Positions 55,989 through 64,000 of a stretch of DNA of 64,000 nucleotides are shown piece by piece. The stretch spans positions 186,001 through 250,000 of the forward strand of contig NZ_JAKJXE010000007.1 in the NCBI RefSeq assembly GCF_021728295.1, written 5' to 3'. This stretch comes from Pseudomonas petrae (GTDB taxonomy: Bacteria; Pseudomonadota; Gammaproteobacteria; Pseudomonadales; Pseudomonadaceae). The notes under the pieces were generated by a model, which made no database searches, was not told the origin of the DNA, and saw only the letters and a program-made list of their open reading frames with translations. Each line of letters begins with the position of its first letter. Position 1 is the stretch's first letter. The position numbers were made by a program, and so were the translations under genes.

Positions 55989-57329
55989 ATGTCCAACTTC
56001 TTCAACGACTGGCGTCAGCGTGCGACGCATCGGCAGGTGTGGGCGCTGGCCGCACCGATGATCCTGTCTAATATCTCCGTGCCGCTGGTTTCGCTGGTCG
56101 ACAGTACGGTCATCGGCCATCTGCCCCACCCCCACCAACTCGGGGCTGTGGCGGTCGGCGGCACGCTGTACAGCTTTCTCGCGTGGGCGATGGGTTTTCT
56201 GCGCATGGGCACGACCGGTTTCGCCGCCCAGGCCGCCGGGCGCAATGATGGCGCGGCGCTACGGCAGGTGCTGTTGCAGGGTTTGCTGCTGGCGATGGGG
56301 TTTTCTGTGCTGCTGGGGCTGATCGGCTTGCCCTTCCAGCACCTGGCGCTGGAAATGATGCAGCCCTCCGATGATCTCACCGACCTGACCCGCGACTTTT
56401 TCCACACCCGGCTGTTTGGACTGCCGGCAGCGCTGGCGAGTTACGCGCTGGTGGGCTGGTTCCTGGGGCTGCAGAACGCCCGAGCGCCGCTGGCCATTCT
56501 GCTGACAACCAACTTGGTCAACATCGCGCTGAACCTGTGGTTCGTCATGGGCCTGGACTGGGGCGTGGTCGGCAGCGCACGGGCGTCGGTCATCGCCGAA
56601 TGGACCGGCGCGCTGCTTGGCCTTGCCCTCACCCACAGAGGGCTGCGCGCGTATCCGGGACAGGTGGCAGTGTCCGCGCTCAAGCGCTGGCAGAGCTGGC
56701 GGCCGCTGCTCACGGTTAACCGCGACATCTTCATTCGCAGCCTGATTCTGCAATCGGTGTTTTTTTTGATCACCGTGCAAGGCGCGCGACTGGGCGATGC
56801 GACCGTGGCCGCCAATGCGCTGCTGCTCAACGGGCTGTTGCTCGTGGCGCACGCCTTGGACGGACTGGCCCATGCCGTGGAAGCGCTGTGCGGACACGCC
56901 ATCGGCGCACGGGACCGCGAGGCGCTACGGCGCTCGTTGAATGTCTCCGGAGGCTGGTCGCTGATGTGCAGCGTCGCGTTTGTGGGGCTGTTTCTGCTGG
57001 GCGGGCACCTGTTCATCGAGATGCAAACCGACATCGCGGCAGTGCGCGACATCGCTTTCATCTATCTGCCTTATCTCGCCGTGCTGCCCTTTGTAGCGGT
57101 CTGGAGTTATTTGCTCGACGGCCTGTTCATCGGCGCAACCCGTGCCCGCGAGATGCGCAACGCGATGGTCGTCACGGCAGTGATCACCGCACCGTTCGCC
57201 TGGCTGGCAAGCGGGTTCGGCAACCACGGTCTGTGGCTGGTGTTCTTGCTGTTCATGGCATTGAGAGCGCTGACGCTGGGGTATCTGGCCAGGCGCTTGA
57301 ATCGCAGCGGCGGTTGGTTCAATGGCTGA
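55989..57329 (+). CDS. MATE-family efflux transporter (DinF-like)
   Basis: 446 aa from ATG 55989 (MSNFFNDWRQRATHRQVWALAAPMILSNISVPLVSLVDSTVIGHL). Twelve predicted membrane helices; the N-terminal APMILSNISVPLVSLVDS and TGFAAQAAGRND are typical of the DinF branch. Drug/sodium or drug/proton antiporter in the inner membrane. The longer upstream open frame is discarded. Its 3' end overlaps the convergent esterase-like gene by 11 bases. Confidence 0.93.
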   Translation: MSNFFNDWRQRATHRQVWALAAPMILSNISVPLVSLVDSTVIGHLPHPHQLGAVAVGGTLYSFLAWAMGFLRMGTTGFAAQAAGRNDGAALRQVLLQGLLLAMGFSVLLGLIGLPFQHLALEMMQPSDDLTDLTRDFFHTRLFGLPAALASYALVGWFLGLQNARAPLAILLTTNLVNIALNLWFVMGLDWGVVGSARASVIAEWTGALLGLALTHRGLRAYPGQVAVSALKRWQSWRPLLTVNRDIFIRSLILQSVFFLITVQGARLGDATVAANALLLNGLLLVAHALDGLAHAVEALCGHAIGARDREALRRSLNVSGGWSLMCSVAFVGLFLLGGHLFIEMQTDIAAVRDIAFIYLPYLAVLPFVAVWSYLLDGLFIGATRAREMRNAMVVTAVITAPFAWLASGFGNHGLWLVFLLFMALRALTLGYLARRLNRSGGWFNG

Positions 57330-58212
57330 CCGAAACGCTCGACACCTGCGCCTGATCCTGGGCGTGGATGAACGCTACAACTTCCTCCAGCACCGGCGCG
57401 AGGCTGCGTAACGGCCTGGCAAATGCACCCACCAGCGTGCGGTGGTTGGTGCGAGCGAAATACAGCTCGCGCACTGACACGCCCTGAGCGCGCAAACGAC
57501 TGGCCATGCCCCCCGTGTTGCGTTGCGGGTTTACCTCCGTGTCATCGGCGGAAGCGAGCAGCAGCGCCGGCGGTGACGCTGCACTGACATGGTTGATCGG
57601 CTGGGAGTCGGGTGGCGAATTCGGGAAGTAAAACACCGGCTTCACCTCCGGGTCTTCGATGGGCAGGAAATCATAGGGTCCGGCCAGACCGATCCAGCCC
57701 TTGATGATGGAAGGCGTCGTGCCCGCAGCCGCCAGCCATTGCGGATCGAGGGCCAGCATTGCCGCGTTGTAGGCCCCGGCACTGTGGCCCATCACATACA
57801 ACTTCGCCGGATCCCCGCCGAACTGACGAATGTGCTCGCGGGTCCAGCCCACTGCCTGGGCGCTGTCCTGCAGCAGCTCCTGGTAATGCACTTGTGGGTA
57901 CAGCCGGTAATCGGCAAGTACCGCAACGATGCCCCGGGACGCGAGCGCCTCACCGACGAAGGCGTAGTCACCCCGCGATCCGCTGGTCCAGCTGCCGCCA
58001 TAGAAGAACACGACGACCGGCGCGTCCGGCGCTGCATCTTTGGGCGTGTAGACATCGAGTTTATTGCGCGGGTCCGGGCCGTACGCCAGGTCGGACGCTC
58101 TGCTGAACGTGTTGCCTGGGGTGAACGCGTTGAGCACCTTCAACGGCGAGCAGGCCATCAACACTGTCATCAGCCAAGCGGTAAACACTGCTTTGAGCGC
58201 CAGCTTGATCAT
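57319..58212 (-). CDS. Alpha/beta hydrolase (esterase-like lipoprotein)
   Basis: 297 aa. Lipoprotein signal MIKLALKAVFTAWLMTVLMAC (lipobox LMAC). HGGG-type oxyanion hole as FFYGGSW and nucleophile elbow GHSAGA (Ser at about 145), then a DD (ASADDTEV) and histidine (TNHRTLVG) that complete the triad. Hormone-sensitive-lipase-like carboxylesterase family. Substrate unknown. Convergent with the MATE gene and overlapping it at the 3' end. Confidence 0.88.
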   Translation of the reverse strand: MIKLALKAVFTAWLMTVLMACSPLKVLNAFTPGNTFSRASDLAYGPDPRNKLDVYTPKDAAPDAPVVVFFYGGSWTSGSRGDYAFVGEALASRGIVAVLADYRLYPQVHYQELLQDSAQAVGWTREHIRQFGGDPAKLYVMGHSAGAYNAAMLALDPQWLAAAGTTPSIIKGWIGLAGPYDFLPIEDPEVKPVFYFPNSPPDSQPINHVSAASPPALLLASADDTEVNPQRNTGGMASRLRAQGVSVRELYFARTNHRTLVGAFARPLRSLAPVLEEVVAFIHAQDQAQVSSVSVSH

Positions 58213-58290
58213 CGTTCATTCTCATAAAATACTGGAGGAGGCCGTGCGTGCAGGATGACGCCGGTACGCGCCGATTAGCATTGCAAACGA

Positions 58291-58320
58291 AGAAAACGGG
58301 CCACCGGGGCCCGTTTTTTC
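58291..58320. terminator. Terminator after speA
   Basis: Stem aacgggcc/ggcccgtt with T-run on the plus strand (TTTTTT) and TTTTCTTC on the minus strand. 20 bases after the speA stop. Confidence 0.85.
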
Positions 58321-58335
58321 AGATCGCCTGCATCA

Positions 58336-60249
58336 TCACGACGACAGGTAGGAAGACCGCGTCAGGCCCAGACGCAACGCATCCAGAAACTGCGTGCGTT
58401 CACGCGTGGTGATCTTGGCGCTGGCAACTTTGTCCCGGTAATGGGTCATCAGTTCTTCCGGCGACAAATGCACGTAACGCAGCATGTCTTCGATGGTGTC
58501 GTGGGTTTCGATCCCGGCCGAATACGCGCTGCCATCCTGATTCTGATAGATGTTCACCGAATCGGTGTCACCGAACAGGTTGTGCATGTCGCCCAGAATT
58601 TCCTGATACGCACCGACCAGGAACACGCCCAGCAAGTAATCCTCACCCTCGTTCAACGAGTGAACCGGCAGGCTGGTCTCGATGCTCTGCTCGTCGACGT
58701 ACTGATTGATCTTGCCGTCGGAGTCGCAGGTCAGGTCTTGCAGCACGGCACGACGCAGCGGCTCTTCGTCCAGACGGTGCAGCGGAATGATCGGCAGCAC
58801 CTGATCGATCGCCCAGGTATCCGGCAGGCTCTGGAACACCGAGAAGTTGCAGATGTACTTGTCGGCCAGCTTGTCGTTGAGTTCGTCGAGCACCTGACGA
58901 TGGGAGCGCTGGCGGGCTTTCAGCGAGTTGTGCAAACGACGGCACACCGCGAAGTAGCACTGCTCGCCCAAGGCTTTCTGCGCCAGGGTGATCTTGCCGT
59001 CGGAATACTGGGAAGCGATGTCGCTCATGTAGTGCGTGGCGCGCCAGTAGGTCTCGGTGACCATTTCGATGTCGGTCGGGCCGAGCAGGTCGATCAGCCA
59101 CTGCAGGGTTTCCGGCAGGCTTTCCTTGTCGGTGATTTCCGGCACTTCGTCGTTGTGACGCTCGACGTCCGTGACCTGGATCACCAGCATGGCGTGGTGC
59201 GCGGTCAGCGAACGGCCGCTTTCCGAAAAAATGTGCGGATGCGGCAGGCCCTGCGCATCGCAGAACTCCTTGAGCATCCCGACCACGACACCGGCGTAAT
59301 CGTCCATGTCGTAGTTGATCGAACTGGCGTTGCGCGAATGCGTACCGTCGTAGTCGACACCCAGGCCACCGCCCACGTCGATGTGGTCCACCGGCAGGCC
59401 GAGGTTGCGCAGCTCGCCGTAGTAACGAATTGCTTCCTTGAAACCATGCTGGTAGTCAGCCAGGTTGGCGATCTGCGAACCCATATGGAAGTGCAGCAGA
59501 CGAATGCCCTGATCGAGCCCTGCCTTGGTGAAGCGTTCGACGACCGACAGCAATTGCGCGGCGGACAGCCCAAACTTGGACTTCTCGCCACCCGTGTCGG
59601 CCCACTTGCTGGAAGCCAGGGACGACAGGCGCACACGCAGACCCACTTGCGGCGCGACCTTCAGCTCGGCGGCTTCTTCGATGACCAGTTCGACTTCGGA
59701 CTCTTTCTCGATGACGATAAATACGTTGTGGCCCAGCTTCTGACCCATCAAGGCCAGACGAATGAACTCGCGATCCTTGTAGCCGTTGCAGACGATGGTG
59801 CCGCCCTTCGGCGCCAGCGCCAGCACGGCCATCAGTTCAGGCTTGGAACCCGCTTCGAGACCGATGGACACGTTTTGCGTAGCGATGATGTTTTCCACCA
59901 CCGCTTCCTGCTGGTTGACCTTGATCGGGTACAGCGCGGTGTATTTGCTCTGGTATTCCAGGCGGGCGATGTTCTCGTCGAACGCACCGGTCAACTGACG
60001 CACGCGGTCCTGCAGAATGTCAGGGAAGCGCACCAGCAATGGCAGGGACAAGCCGCTCTTGCGCAGCTGGTCCACCTGCTCGTAAAGATCGATGGGCGAG
60101 CTGGTCGGCCCGTTGGGGCGAACTTCAACGCGGCCGGCTTCATTGATTGCGAAATAACCGGCCCCCCAATGACGGATCCCGTAGACACTGCGGCTGTCTG
60201 CCACGGTCCATTGGCTGCCATCGTCTTTGCGTGTGCGTCGTACGGACAT
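58336..60249 (-). CDS. speA: Biosynthetic arginine decarboxylase SpeA
   Basis: 637 aa from ATG 60249 ([20 protein letters not shown]), with GGGGA six bases upstream; the TTG one codon further up is not used. PLP enzyme, K110 in YPIKVNQQ forms the Schiff base; GVGYFAIN-like [13 protein letters not shown] and [10 protein letters not shown] are conserved. Makes agmatine for putrescine synthesis. Its 5' leader carries an 18-base stretch also found, inverted, before gcbA. Confidence 0.97.
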   Translation of the reverse strand: MSVRRTRKDDGSQWTVADSRSVYGIRHWGAGYFAINEAGRVEVRPNGPTSSPIDLYEQVDQLRKSGLSLPLLVRFPDILQDRVRQLTGAFDENIARLEYQSKYTALYPIKVNQQEAVVENIIATQNVSIGLEAGSKPELMAVLALAPKGGTIVCNGYKDREFIRLALMGQKLGHNVFIVIEKESEVELVIEEAAELKVAPQVGLRVRLSSLASSKWADTGGEKSKFGLSAAQLLSVVERFTKAGLDQGIRLLHFHMGSQIANLADYQHGFKEAIRYYGELRNLGLPVDHIDVGGGLGVDYDGTHSRNASSINYDMDDYAGVVVGMLKEFCDAQGLPHPHIFSESGRSLTAHHAMLVIQVTDVERHNDEVPEITDKESLPETLQWLIDLLGPTDIEMVTETYWRATHYMSDIASQYSDGKITLAQKALGEQCYFAVCRRLHNSLKARQRSHRQVLDELNDKLADKYICNFSVFQSLPDTWAIDQVLPIIPLHRLDEEPLRRAVLQDLTCDSDGKINQYVDEQSIETSLPVHSLNEGEDYLLGVFLVGAYQEILGDMHNLFGDTDSVNIYQNQDGSAYSAGIETHDTIEDMLRYVHLSPEELMTHYRDKVASAKITTRERTQFLDALRLGLTRSSYLSS

Positions 60250-60254
60250 CAAAG

Positions 60255-60272
60255 TCCCCTATAGAGAAGTCA
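60255..60272 (-). promoter_or_regulatory. speA leader element shared with gcbA
   Basis: TCCCCTATAGAGAAGTCA (plus-strand reading) differs in one base from 63096-63113. It lies 5 bases before the speA start on the opposite orientation, overlapping the ribosome site. Meaning unknown. Confidence 0.45.
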
Positions 60273-60432
60273 TAAAGCCCCGGCCTGACCGGCTGGGCGC
60301 AGTGTAGAGCGTGGAAATGACGGTTTGGCGCCTGCTCGCTACGGGGCAATAGACCCGCATTGCGCAGCAGAGTTTGCATGGGTGACTGCGGCCAGACCGA
60401 CGACAAAAATCAAAGGGCTTGAAACGGACGGC

Positions 60433-60804
60433 TCAACCGCCCGACTTCTTCGCCTTGAAACCCTGCTTGACCAGCTCGGCCAGTAGCGTTTCGACGTGAT
60501 CGCCCTGGATCTCGATCACGCCATCTTTCAGCGCGCCGCCGGTTCCGCAACGTTGCTTGAGCGTCTTTGTCAGGTCCTTGAGCGCGTCCTCGGCCAGCGG
60601 AACGCCGGTGACGGTCGTGACGGTCTTCCCGCCGCGGCCTTTGCTTTCACGGCGCACGCGGGCGATGCCATCACCTTCCGGGATGAGCGTGCTTTTGCAG
60701 GTGCAGGCGTCGACAGGCTGACGGCAGTCGGGACAATGCCGACCGGCATCGGTTGAAAATACCAGGCCACCCAGGGCGGCGAAGGATGCGGCTTTTTTGG
60801 CCAC
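60433..60804 (-). CDS. yciH: Translation initiation factor Sui1/YciH
   Basis: 123 aa, starting at GTG 60804 (MAKKAASFAALGGLVFS) with AGGA seven bases upstream. SUI1/eIF1-like domain at the C-terminus (about 50-123: RRESKGRGGKTVTTVTGV, CGTGGALKDGVIEIQGDHVE), preceded by a CPDCRQPVDACTC zinc-ribbon-like part. Conserved after speA in Pseudomonas. Confidence 0.92.
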   Translation of the reverse strand: MAKKAASFAALGGLVFSTDAGRHCPDCRQPVDACTCKSTLIPEGDGIARVRRESKGRGGKTVTTVTGVPLAEDALKDLTKTLKQRCGTGGALKDGVIEIQGDHVETLLAELVKQGFKAKKSGG

Positions 60805-60967
60805 CGGCAATCCTCTTGTTGAGGAGCGAAGTCTGGCCGGCAGGAACCGACCGCGAAGCCCCACTCAGGCAGGGGCGGCGCTACCGGATCGCAAGGGCGG
60901 TCCGGCTTGAAAAGTCGCGCAGTGTAACGGCAAAAGGCGCCGATGCTAAGTGCAAATATGCGCCAAT

Positions 60968-61513
60968 TTACGGGACATTTGCGACGCCTTCCAAATAGCG
61001 CTTCAAGGCGGCCAACGAGTCCGGGCAATAAGACTTTTCAGTGGTTTCGCGCAGCACTTGGTCGATGCCGAGAAAGCGCGCTTCCAGCACTTCTTCCGGC
61101 TGCAGTTCCAGTGGCCCGTCCCAGACCGCCGAGAACACCGCGCACCACAGCCGGTTGTCCGGCTGATCGAAGAAGAACCGCTCGTGAGCCGCAAGCTGTA
61201 CGCCGGAGACGCCCAGCTCTTCCGCCAGTTCACGCGCCGCCGAGAGCTCATAGCTTTCATCGGCCTGCACCATACCGCCCGCCGCCACATCCCAATGGCC
61301 GGGATAAATTGCTTTGCTCAGCGTGCGTCGATGCACACACAACTCGCCCGCTGAGTTGAACAAGAGGATATAGGTGCCACGTCCGATGAGACCGCGCTCA
61401 CGCAGCTCTGCCCGAGGCAGCGCGCCGAGCAATTGATCGTGACGATCGACCCAGGCAATCAGCTCGGCGTCGGAGGCCGCACGGTGGGCGGCCTCTTGAT
61501 CGGAAACACTCAT
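60968..61513 (-). CDS. Nudix hydrolase
   Basis: 181 aa. Nudix box GMVQADESYELSAARELAEELGV fits Gx5Ex7REUxEExGU. Also has LLFNSAGELCVHRRTLSK and WDVAAGG before it. Cleaves a nucleoside diphosphate linked to something; substrate unknown (the family includes isopentenyl-diphosphate isomerase-like and RppH-like forms). Three bases after the DUF2333 stop, same strand. Confidence 0.92.
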   Translation of the reverse strand: MSVSDQEAAHRAASDAELIAWVDRHDQLLGALPRAELRERGLIGRGTYILLFNSAGELCVHRRTLSKAIYPGHWDVAAGGMVQADESYELSAARELAEELGVSGVQLAAHERFFFDQPDNRLWCAVFSAVWDGPLELQPEEVLEARFLGIDQVLRETTEKSYCPDSLAALKRYLEGVANVP

Positions 61514-61516
61514 CGA

Positions 61517-62608
61517 TCAGCCTTGCGACAGCAGCTGACGCAGGTCAATCACCGCCGCGTTGGCACGCGACAGGTAGTTGGCCATGACCAGCGAGTGGTT
61601 GGCGAAAATGCCGAACGGGCTGCCGTTGAGGATCATCGGGCTCCAGATCGGCTCTTGCGAGGCTTCCAGTTCACGAATGATCTGACGCACGCTGACGGTT
61701 GCGTTCTTCTTCGCCAGAACATCGGCGAAATCGACTTCGATCGCGCGCAGCAGGTGCGAGAGCGCCCAGGCCTGACCGCGGGCTTCATAGAAGACGTTAT
61801 CAATCTGCATCCATGGGGTTTCAACGATTTCTTCGTCAACCTGAGGGACTTCGCCCGGCTTGACCGTGACCGTGGATTGCGCCTCGGTTTTCAGGGTGCT
61901 GTTCAGCTTGACCCGACCCACGCTGGCGGAAAGCCGCTGGGACAGAGAACCCAGTCGCGTGCCCACGTCGCCCAGCCAGTTATTCAGGTTGTCAGCGCGA
62001 GTGTAGAACAGCGCGCCCTTTTGATTGGGGTCAGACAGGCGCGCCTGATAGCGGCTCAAAGCAGCGATGCCGTCGCGGTATTGAGACTCGCTCGAAGGCA
62101 GCACCCAGCTCTTGTTGTCGAAATTGAACAGCGGCTCGGCGCGTGCCAGGTCGCCATCTTCGGCGGACTGCGACTGCGAGCGGGCGAAGTCTTTACGCAG
62201 CGCACGGCTCAGGTCGCGCACCTGGACCAGCACGCCGTATTCCCAACTCGGCATGTTGTCCATCCACAGACCGGGCGGCGAGCGGTCGTTGGAAATGTAA
62301 CCGCCCGGTTTATCCAGCAGAGTGGAGGCGACGGTCTTGAGGGTTTCGACGGTGGTGTAGCCCAGCACCATCTGCTTGCCTTCGCTTTGCGCGGCAGCCT
62401 GGGCTTGCTGCTGGACCGGAAACAGTGGCGGTTCGCTGCTCCACCAGATGCCGAGCACGACGGTGACCACCAGATAAATGCCCACCACGGCGCCGACGGC
62501 GCGACTGAACAACAGGCCGCCCCAATAACCGCGAGGCGCCTTGCCCATCGGCTTTTCGTCAACGCGTTCAGTTCCCGCGCTGCCCGAGCGCTTCTTCCAA
62601 TCCAGCAT
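61517..62608 (-). CDS. DUF2333 family membrane-anchored protein
   Basis: 363 aa. One membrane helix (about residues 38-62, AVGAVVGIYLVVTVVLGIWWS) after a basic start, then a helical periplasmic region. DUF2333 signature: KPGGYISNDRSPPGLWMDNMPSWEYGVLVQ and RADNLNNWLGDVGTRLGSLSQRLSASVG. Function unknown; conserved near gcbA in Pseudomonas (PA4842, from memory). Co-directional with the Nudix gene, three bases apart. Confidence 0.88.
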   Translation of the reverse strand: MLDWKKRSGSAGTERVDEKPMGKAPRGYWGGLLFSRAVGAVVGIYLVVTVVLGIWWSSEPPLFPVQQQAQAAAQSEGKQMVLGYTTVETLKTVASTLLDKPGGYISNDRSPPGLWMDNMPSWEYGVLVQVRDLSRALRKDFARSQSQSAEDGDLARAEPLFNFDNKSWVLPSSESQYRDGIAALSRYQARLSDPNQKGALFYTRADNLNNWLGDVGTRLGSLSQRLSASVGRVKLNSTLKTEAQSTVTVKPGEVPQVDEEIVETPWMQIDNVFYEARGQAWALSHLLRAIEVDFADVLAKKNATVSVRQIIRELEASQEPIWSPMILNGSPFGIFANHSLVMANYLSRANAAVIDLRQLLSQG

Positions 62609-62751
62609 GGCCTTGTCCTTTCAATCACGGAATTCAGTGCTTCTGACCGCAACCTTACAGCAAGGTGCGTTTGGCAGGAATGTGGTGGCAGGTGCAATTC
62701 TTTAGCAACTGAGTCGTGCGGATTCTGCTAGCTGCGTTGCCCCTTCCGGCC

Positions 62752-62861
62752 CCTTCCCGGCTAAAACTGGTCCTGCCAGGGATGCGCGGTGGCAGTAGGA
62801 CCGCTTTAGCCGGGAAAGGATAGGCCTTGTGATTCAGTAGGACCGGCTCTACCCGGGAAGG
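62752..62861. repeat. REP cluster (three diverged units)
   Basis: ttcccggctaaaactggtcctgc at 62754-62776, inverted gtaggaccgctttagccgggaa at 62795-62816, and gtaggaccggctctacccgggaa at 62838-62860. Slightly diverged from the copies at 36.5 and 45.4 kb. Confidence 0.85.
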
Positions 62862-62949
62862 GGCAAGTTCGCGCGCCGCCAGGGTTTCGCCTCAAGGCAC
62901 CTCATCCATTCTCTTACTCCCCACGACCCGGCCAGGCTTCCCGTCTGAA

Positions 62950-62967
62950 TCGAACCAACTGGTTCGA
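62950..62967. promoter_or_regulatory. Palindromic site 1 upstream of gcbA
   Basis: TCGAACCA-ac-TGGTTCGA, a perfect 8-base inverted repeat with a two-base centre; possible operator. Confidence 0.5.
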
Positions 62968-62995
62968 ACACTCAAAATGAGTCAAAAGATGGAAA

Positions 62996-63017
62996 TTTGA
63001 CGGATAAAACCGTCAAA
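62996..63017. promoter_or_regulatory. Palindromic site 2 upstream of gcbA
   Basis: TTTGACGG-ataaaa-CCGTCAAA, a perfect 8-base inverted repeat with six-base spacer, 29 bases after the first palindrome. A weak TTGACG/TAACGA promoter could overlap it. Confidence 0.5.
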
Positions 63018-63095
63018 AATAACGAGAAAATGACTTGCGGCATCCTGACTAGGGAAAAGTAGTGCTAGCATAGCGCCAGCATTTATATCGGGGTT

Positions 63096-63113
63096 TCCCC
63101 TATAAAGAAGTCA
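63096..63113 (+). promoter_or_regulatory. gcbA leader element shared with speA
   Basis: TCCCCTATAAAGAAGTCA ends five bases before the gcbA ATG; 17 of 18 bases equal to 60255-60272. Also contains GGGGTTTCCCC pairing just upstream. Confidence 0.45.
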
Positions 63114-63117
63114 GAAC

Positions 63118-64000
63118 ATGACCGAAGTAGAAGATCCGAGCCGCGACCGGCTCAAACACCACTTTGCCCAGCGCGTTATCCATCAGGCTCGTCAGATTCT
63201 TGAGGTGTGGCAACGCCTGCAGCAAAGTGAATGGTCGGCAACGGACATGGCTGAACTCACCGAGGCCAACAAGCGGCTACTGCGATTCGCTGAACGTTTC
63301 GAGCAGGCCGAGCACGCGCAACTGGCCAACGCGATCAGCCTGGCGTTGCTTGACGTCGAAGCCAACCGCGGCCGCTTGAGCAGCGCCCTGATCACCGACC
63401 TCAATCGCCTGATGCAACGCCTGTCCCGAACCGGCCTCAGGCATGGCGACCGTCTTGAGCAAACCGCCCTGCCGCCCCTGCGCAAGCCGATTTACATCGT
63501 GCTGGAGGATCATGAACGCGGCGAGCGTCTGGCCAAGCAACTGGAATTCTTCGGCCTGAGCGCGCGGTCGCTGGGCAGCGTCGACACGTTCCACATGACC
63601 ATGGCCGAGCGCTTGCCCGCCGCCGTTGTCATGGACGTCGACTTCGGTGGAGCGGGCCAGGGCCTGAAGCTCGCCACTCAGATGCAGGAAGGACTCGAGC
63701 AAAAACTGCCGCTGCTGTTTTTTAGCCATCACGAGACAGACACGCTCACGCGCCTCGCCGCCGTGCGCGCCGGAGGCGAAGAATTTCTGACCGGCACGCT
63801 TGAAGCCTCAAGTCTGCTGGAGAAAATTGAAATCCTGACCCGGGTCGCGCAGTACGAACCTTACAAGGTCCTGATCATCGACGATTCGCGCGCCCAGGCG
63901 ACGCACACCGAGCGCTTGCTAAACGGTGCCGGAATCGTCACCAGGACCCTGCTCGACCCAATCAAGACCATGCCTGAACTGGCCGACTTTCAGCCTGACC
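63118..64000 (+). CDS. gcbA: GcbA-like diguanylate cyclase response regulator (partial)
   Basis: Open at the right edge; 294 residues are visible from ATG 63118 (MTEVEDPSRDRLKHHFAQRV). Begins with a helical N-terminal region (about 1-120, HPt-like: QARQILEVWQRL, ANKRLLRFAERFEQAEHA), then a receiver-like domain (IYIVLEDHERGERLA, VVMDVDFGG) and the start of a second receiver (YKVLIIDDSRAQATHTERLL). This is the layout of Pseudomonas GcbA (PA4843), whose C-terminal GGDEF domain would lie beyond the window. Makes cyclic-di-GMP and promotes attachment. Placement after speA-yciH-Nudix-DUF2333 agrees. Confidence 0.82.
   Translation, partial: MTEVEDPSRDRLKHHFAQRVIHQARQILEVWQRLQQSEWSATDMAELTEANKRLLRFAERFEQAEHAQLANAISLALLDVEANRGRLSSALITDLNRLMQRLSRTGLRHGDRLEQTALPPLRKPIYIVLEDHERGERLAKQLEFFGLSARSLGSVDTFHMTMAERLPAAVVMDVDFGGAGQGLKLATQMQEGLEQKLPLLFFSHHETDTLTRLAAVRAGGEEFLTGTLEASSLLEKIEILTRVAQYEPYKVLIIDDSRAQATHTERLLNGAGIVTRTLLDPIKTMPELADFQPD

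Larger units (their letters stand above)
62609..63117. other. Long intergenic region before gcbA: REPs and palindromes
   Basis: 509 bases without a gene. 62752-62861 holds three REP units. From 62950 to the gcbA start there are two perfect palindromes and a stretch shared with the speA leader (annotated separately). No tRNA or small ORF with a ribosome site was recognised. Confidence 0.8.

Noticed and set aside
58441..60264. 607-aa open frame on the plus strand
   Set aside because: Antisense to speA, which is a certain gene.

Overview
The window is a core-genome stretch of a Pseudomonas chromosome, most likely from the fluorescens/syringae side of the genus. The grounds are protein similarity and gene order: pgeF-rluD-bamD-pilSR, thiO, minor pilins, ispH-fkpB-lspA-ileS-ribF, murJ, rpsT, proB-cgtA-rpmA-rplU / ispB, fklB and speA-yciH-gcbA follow the order I remember from P. 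aeruginosa. GC-rich coding sequence, fluorescens-type REP elements and a DUF4136 pair fit the same assignment. No rRNA, tRNA, CRISPR, transposase or phage genes were seen.

Layout. 0-7 kb: 23S pseudouridine synthase and laccase-domain protein (minus), BamD, then the PilS-PilR two-component system and ThiO. 6.9-15.4 kb: two minor-pilin blocks on the minus strand. The first is complete (fimU-pilV-pilW-pilX-pilY1-pilE). The second has pilV-pilW-pilX-pilE paralogues but no pilY1, and its pilX ends in what looks like the last codons of a lost pilY1. A FimT-like pseudopilin lies divergently beside it. 15.4-28.5 kb: housekeeping genes for isoprenoids (ispH, ispB), lipoprotein signal peptidase, IleRS, riboflavin kinase, lipid II flippase, ribosomal proteins S20/L27/L21, proline synthesis and the Obg GTPase. 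28.6-33.7 kb: an iron-regulated small gene with a Fur-like box, FklB, three small conserved proteins, and a Lon-type protease with a degenerate Walker A motif.

34-40.5 kb: envelope and accessory genes. These are a DUF3015 protein, a DUF4105/Lnb-domain protein with a barrel-like C-terminus, a CopZ-like chaperone, a small secreted protein, a halovibrin-like lipoprotein facing an Ig-like protein across an AT-rich gap (the most accessory-looking part of the window), and a RIO kinase. 40.7-45.3 kb: an AraC regulator with thiolase, long FabG-type reductase and MaoC hydratase genes, which together look like a beta-oxidation/acyl-chain module. 45.6-50.8 kb: MazG-like hydrolase, CmoM tRNA methyltransferase, two DUF4136 lipoproteins and PbpC. 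50.9-58.2 kb: alpha-2-macroglobulin with an intact thioester motif (partner of PbpC), MATE transporter and an esterase-like lipoprotein. 58.3-64 kb: arginine decarboxylase, YciH/SUI1, Nudix hydrolase, DUF2333 protein and the 5' part of a GcbA-like diguanylate cyclase gene.

No wholly new multi-gene system was identified. The observations most worth checking are the pilY1 scar in the second pilin block, the halovibrin-like islet, the Lnb-like protein with conserved His/Cys, REP sequence translated inside pbpC, an 18-base element shared in inverted orientation by the speA and gcbA leaders, and two palindromes upstream of gcbA.
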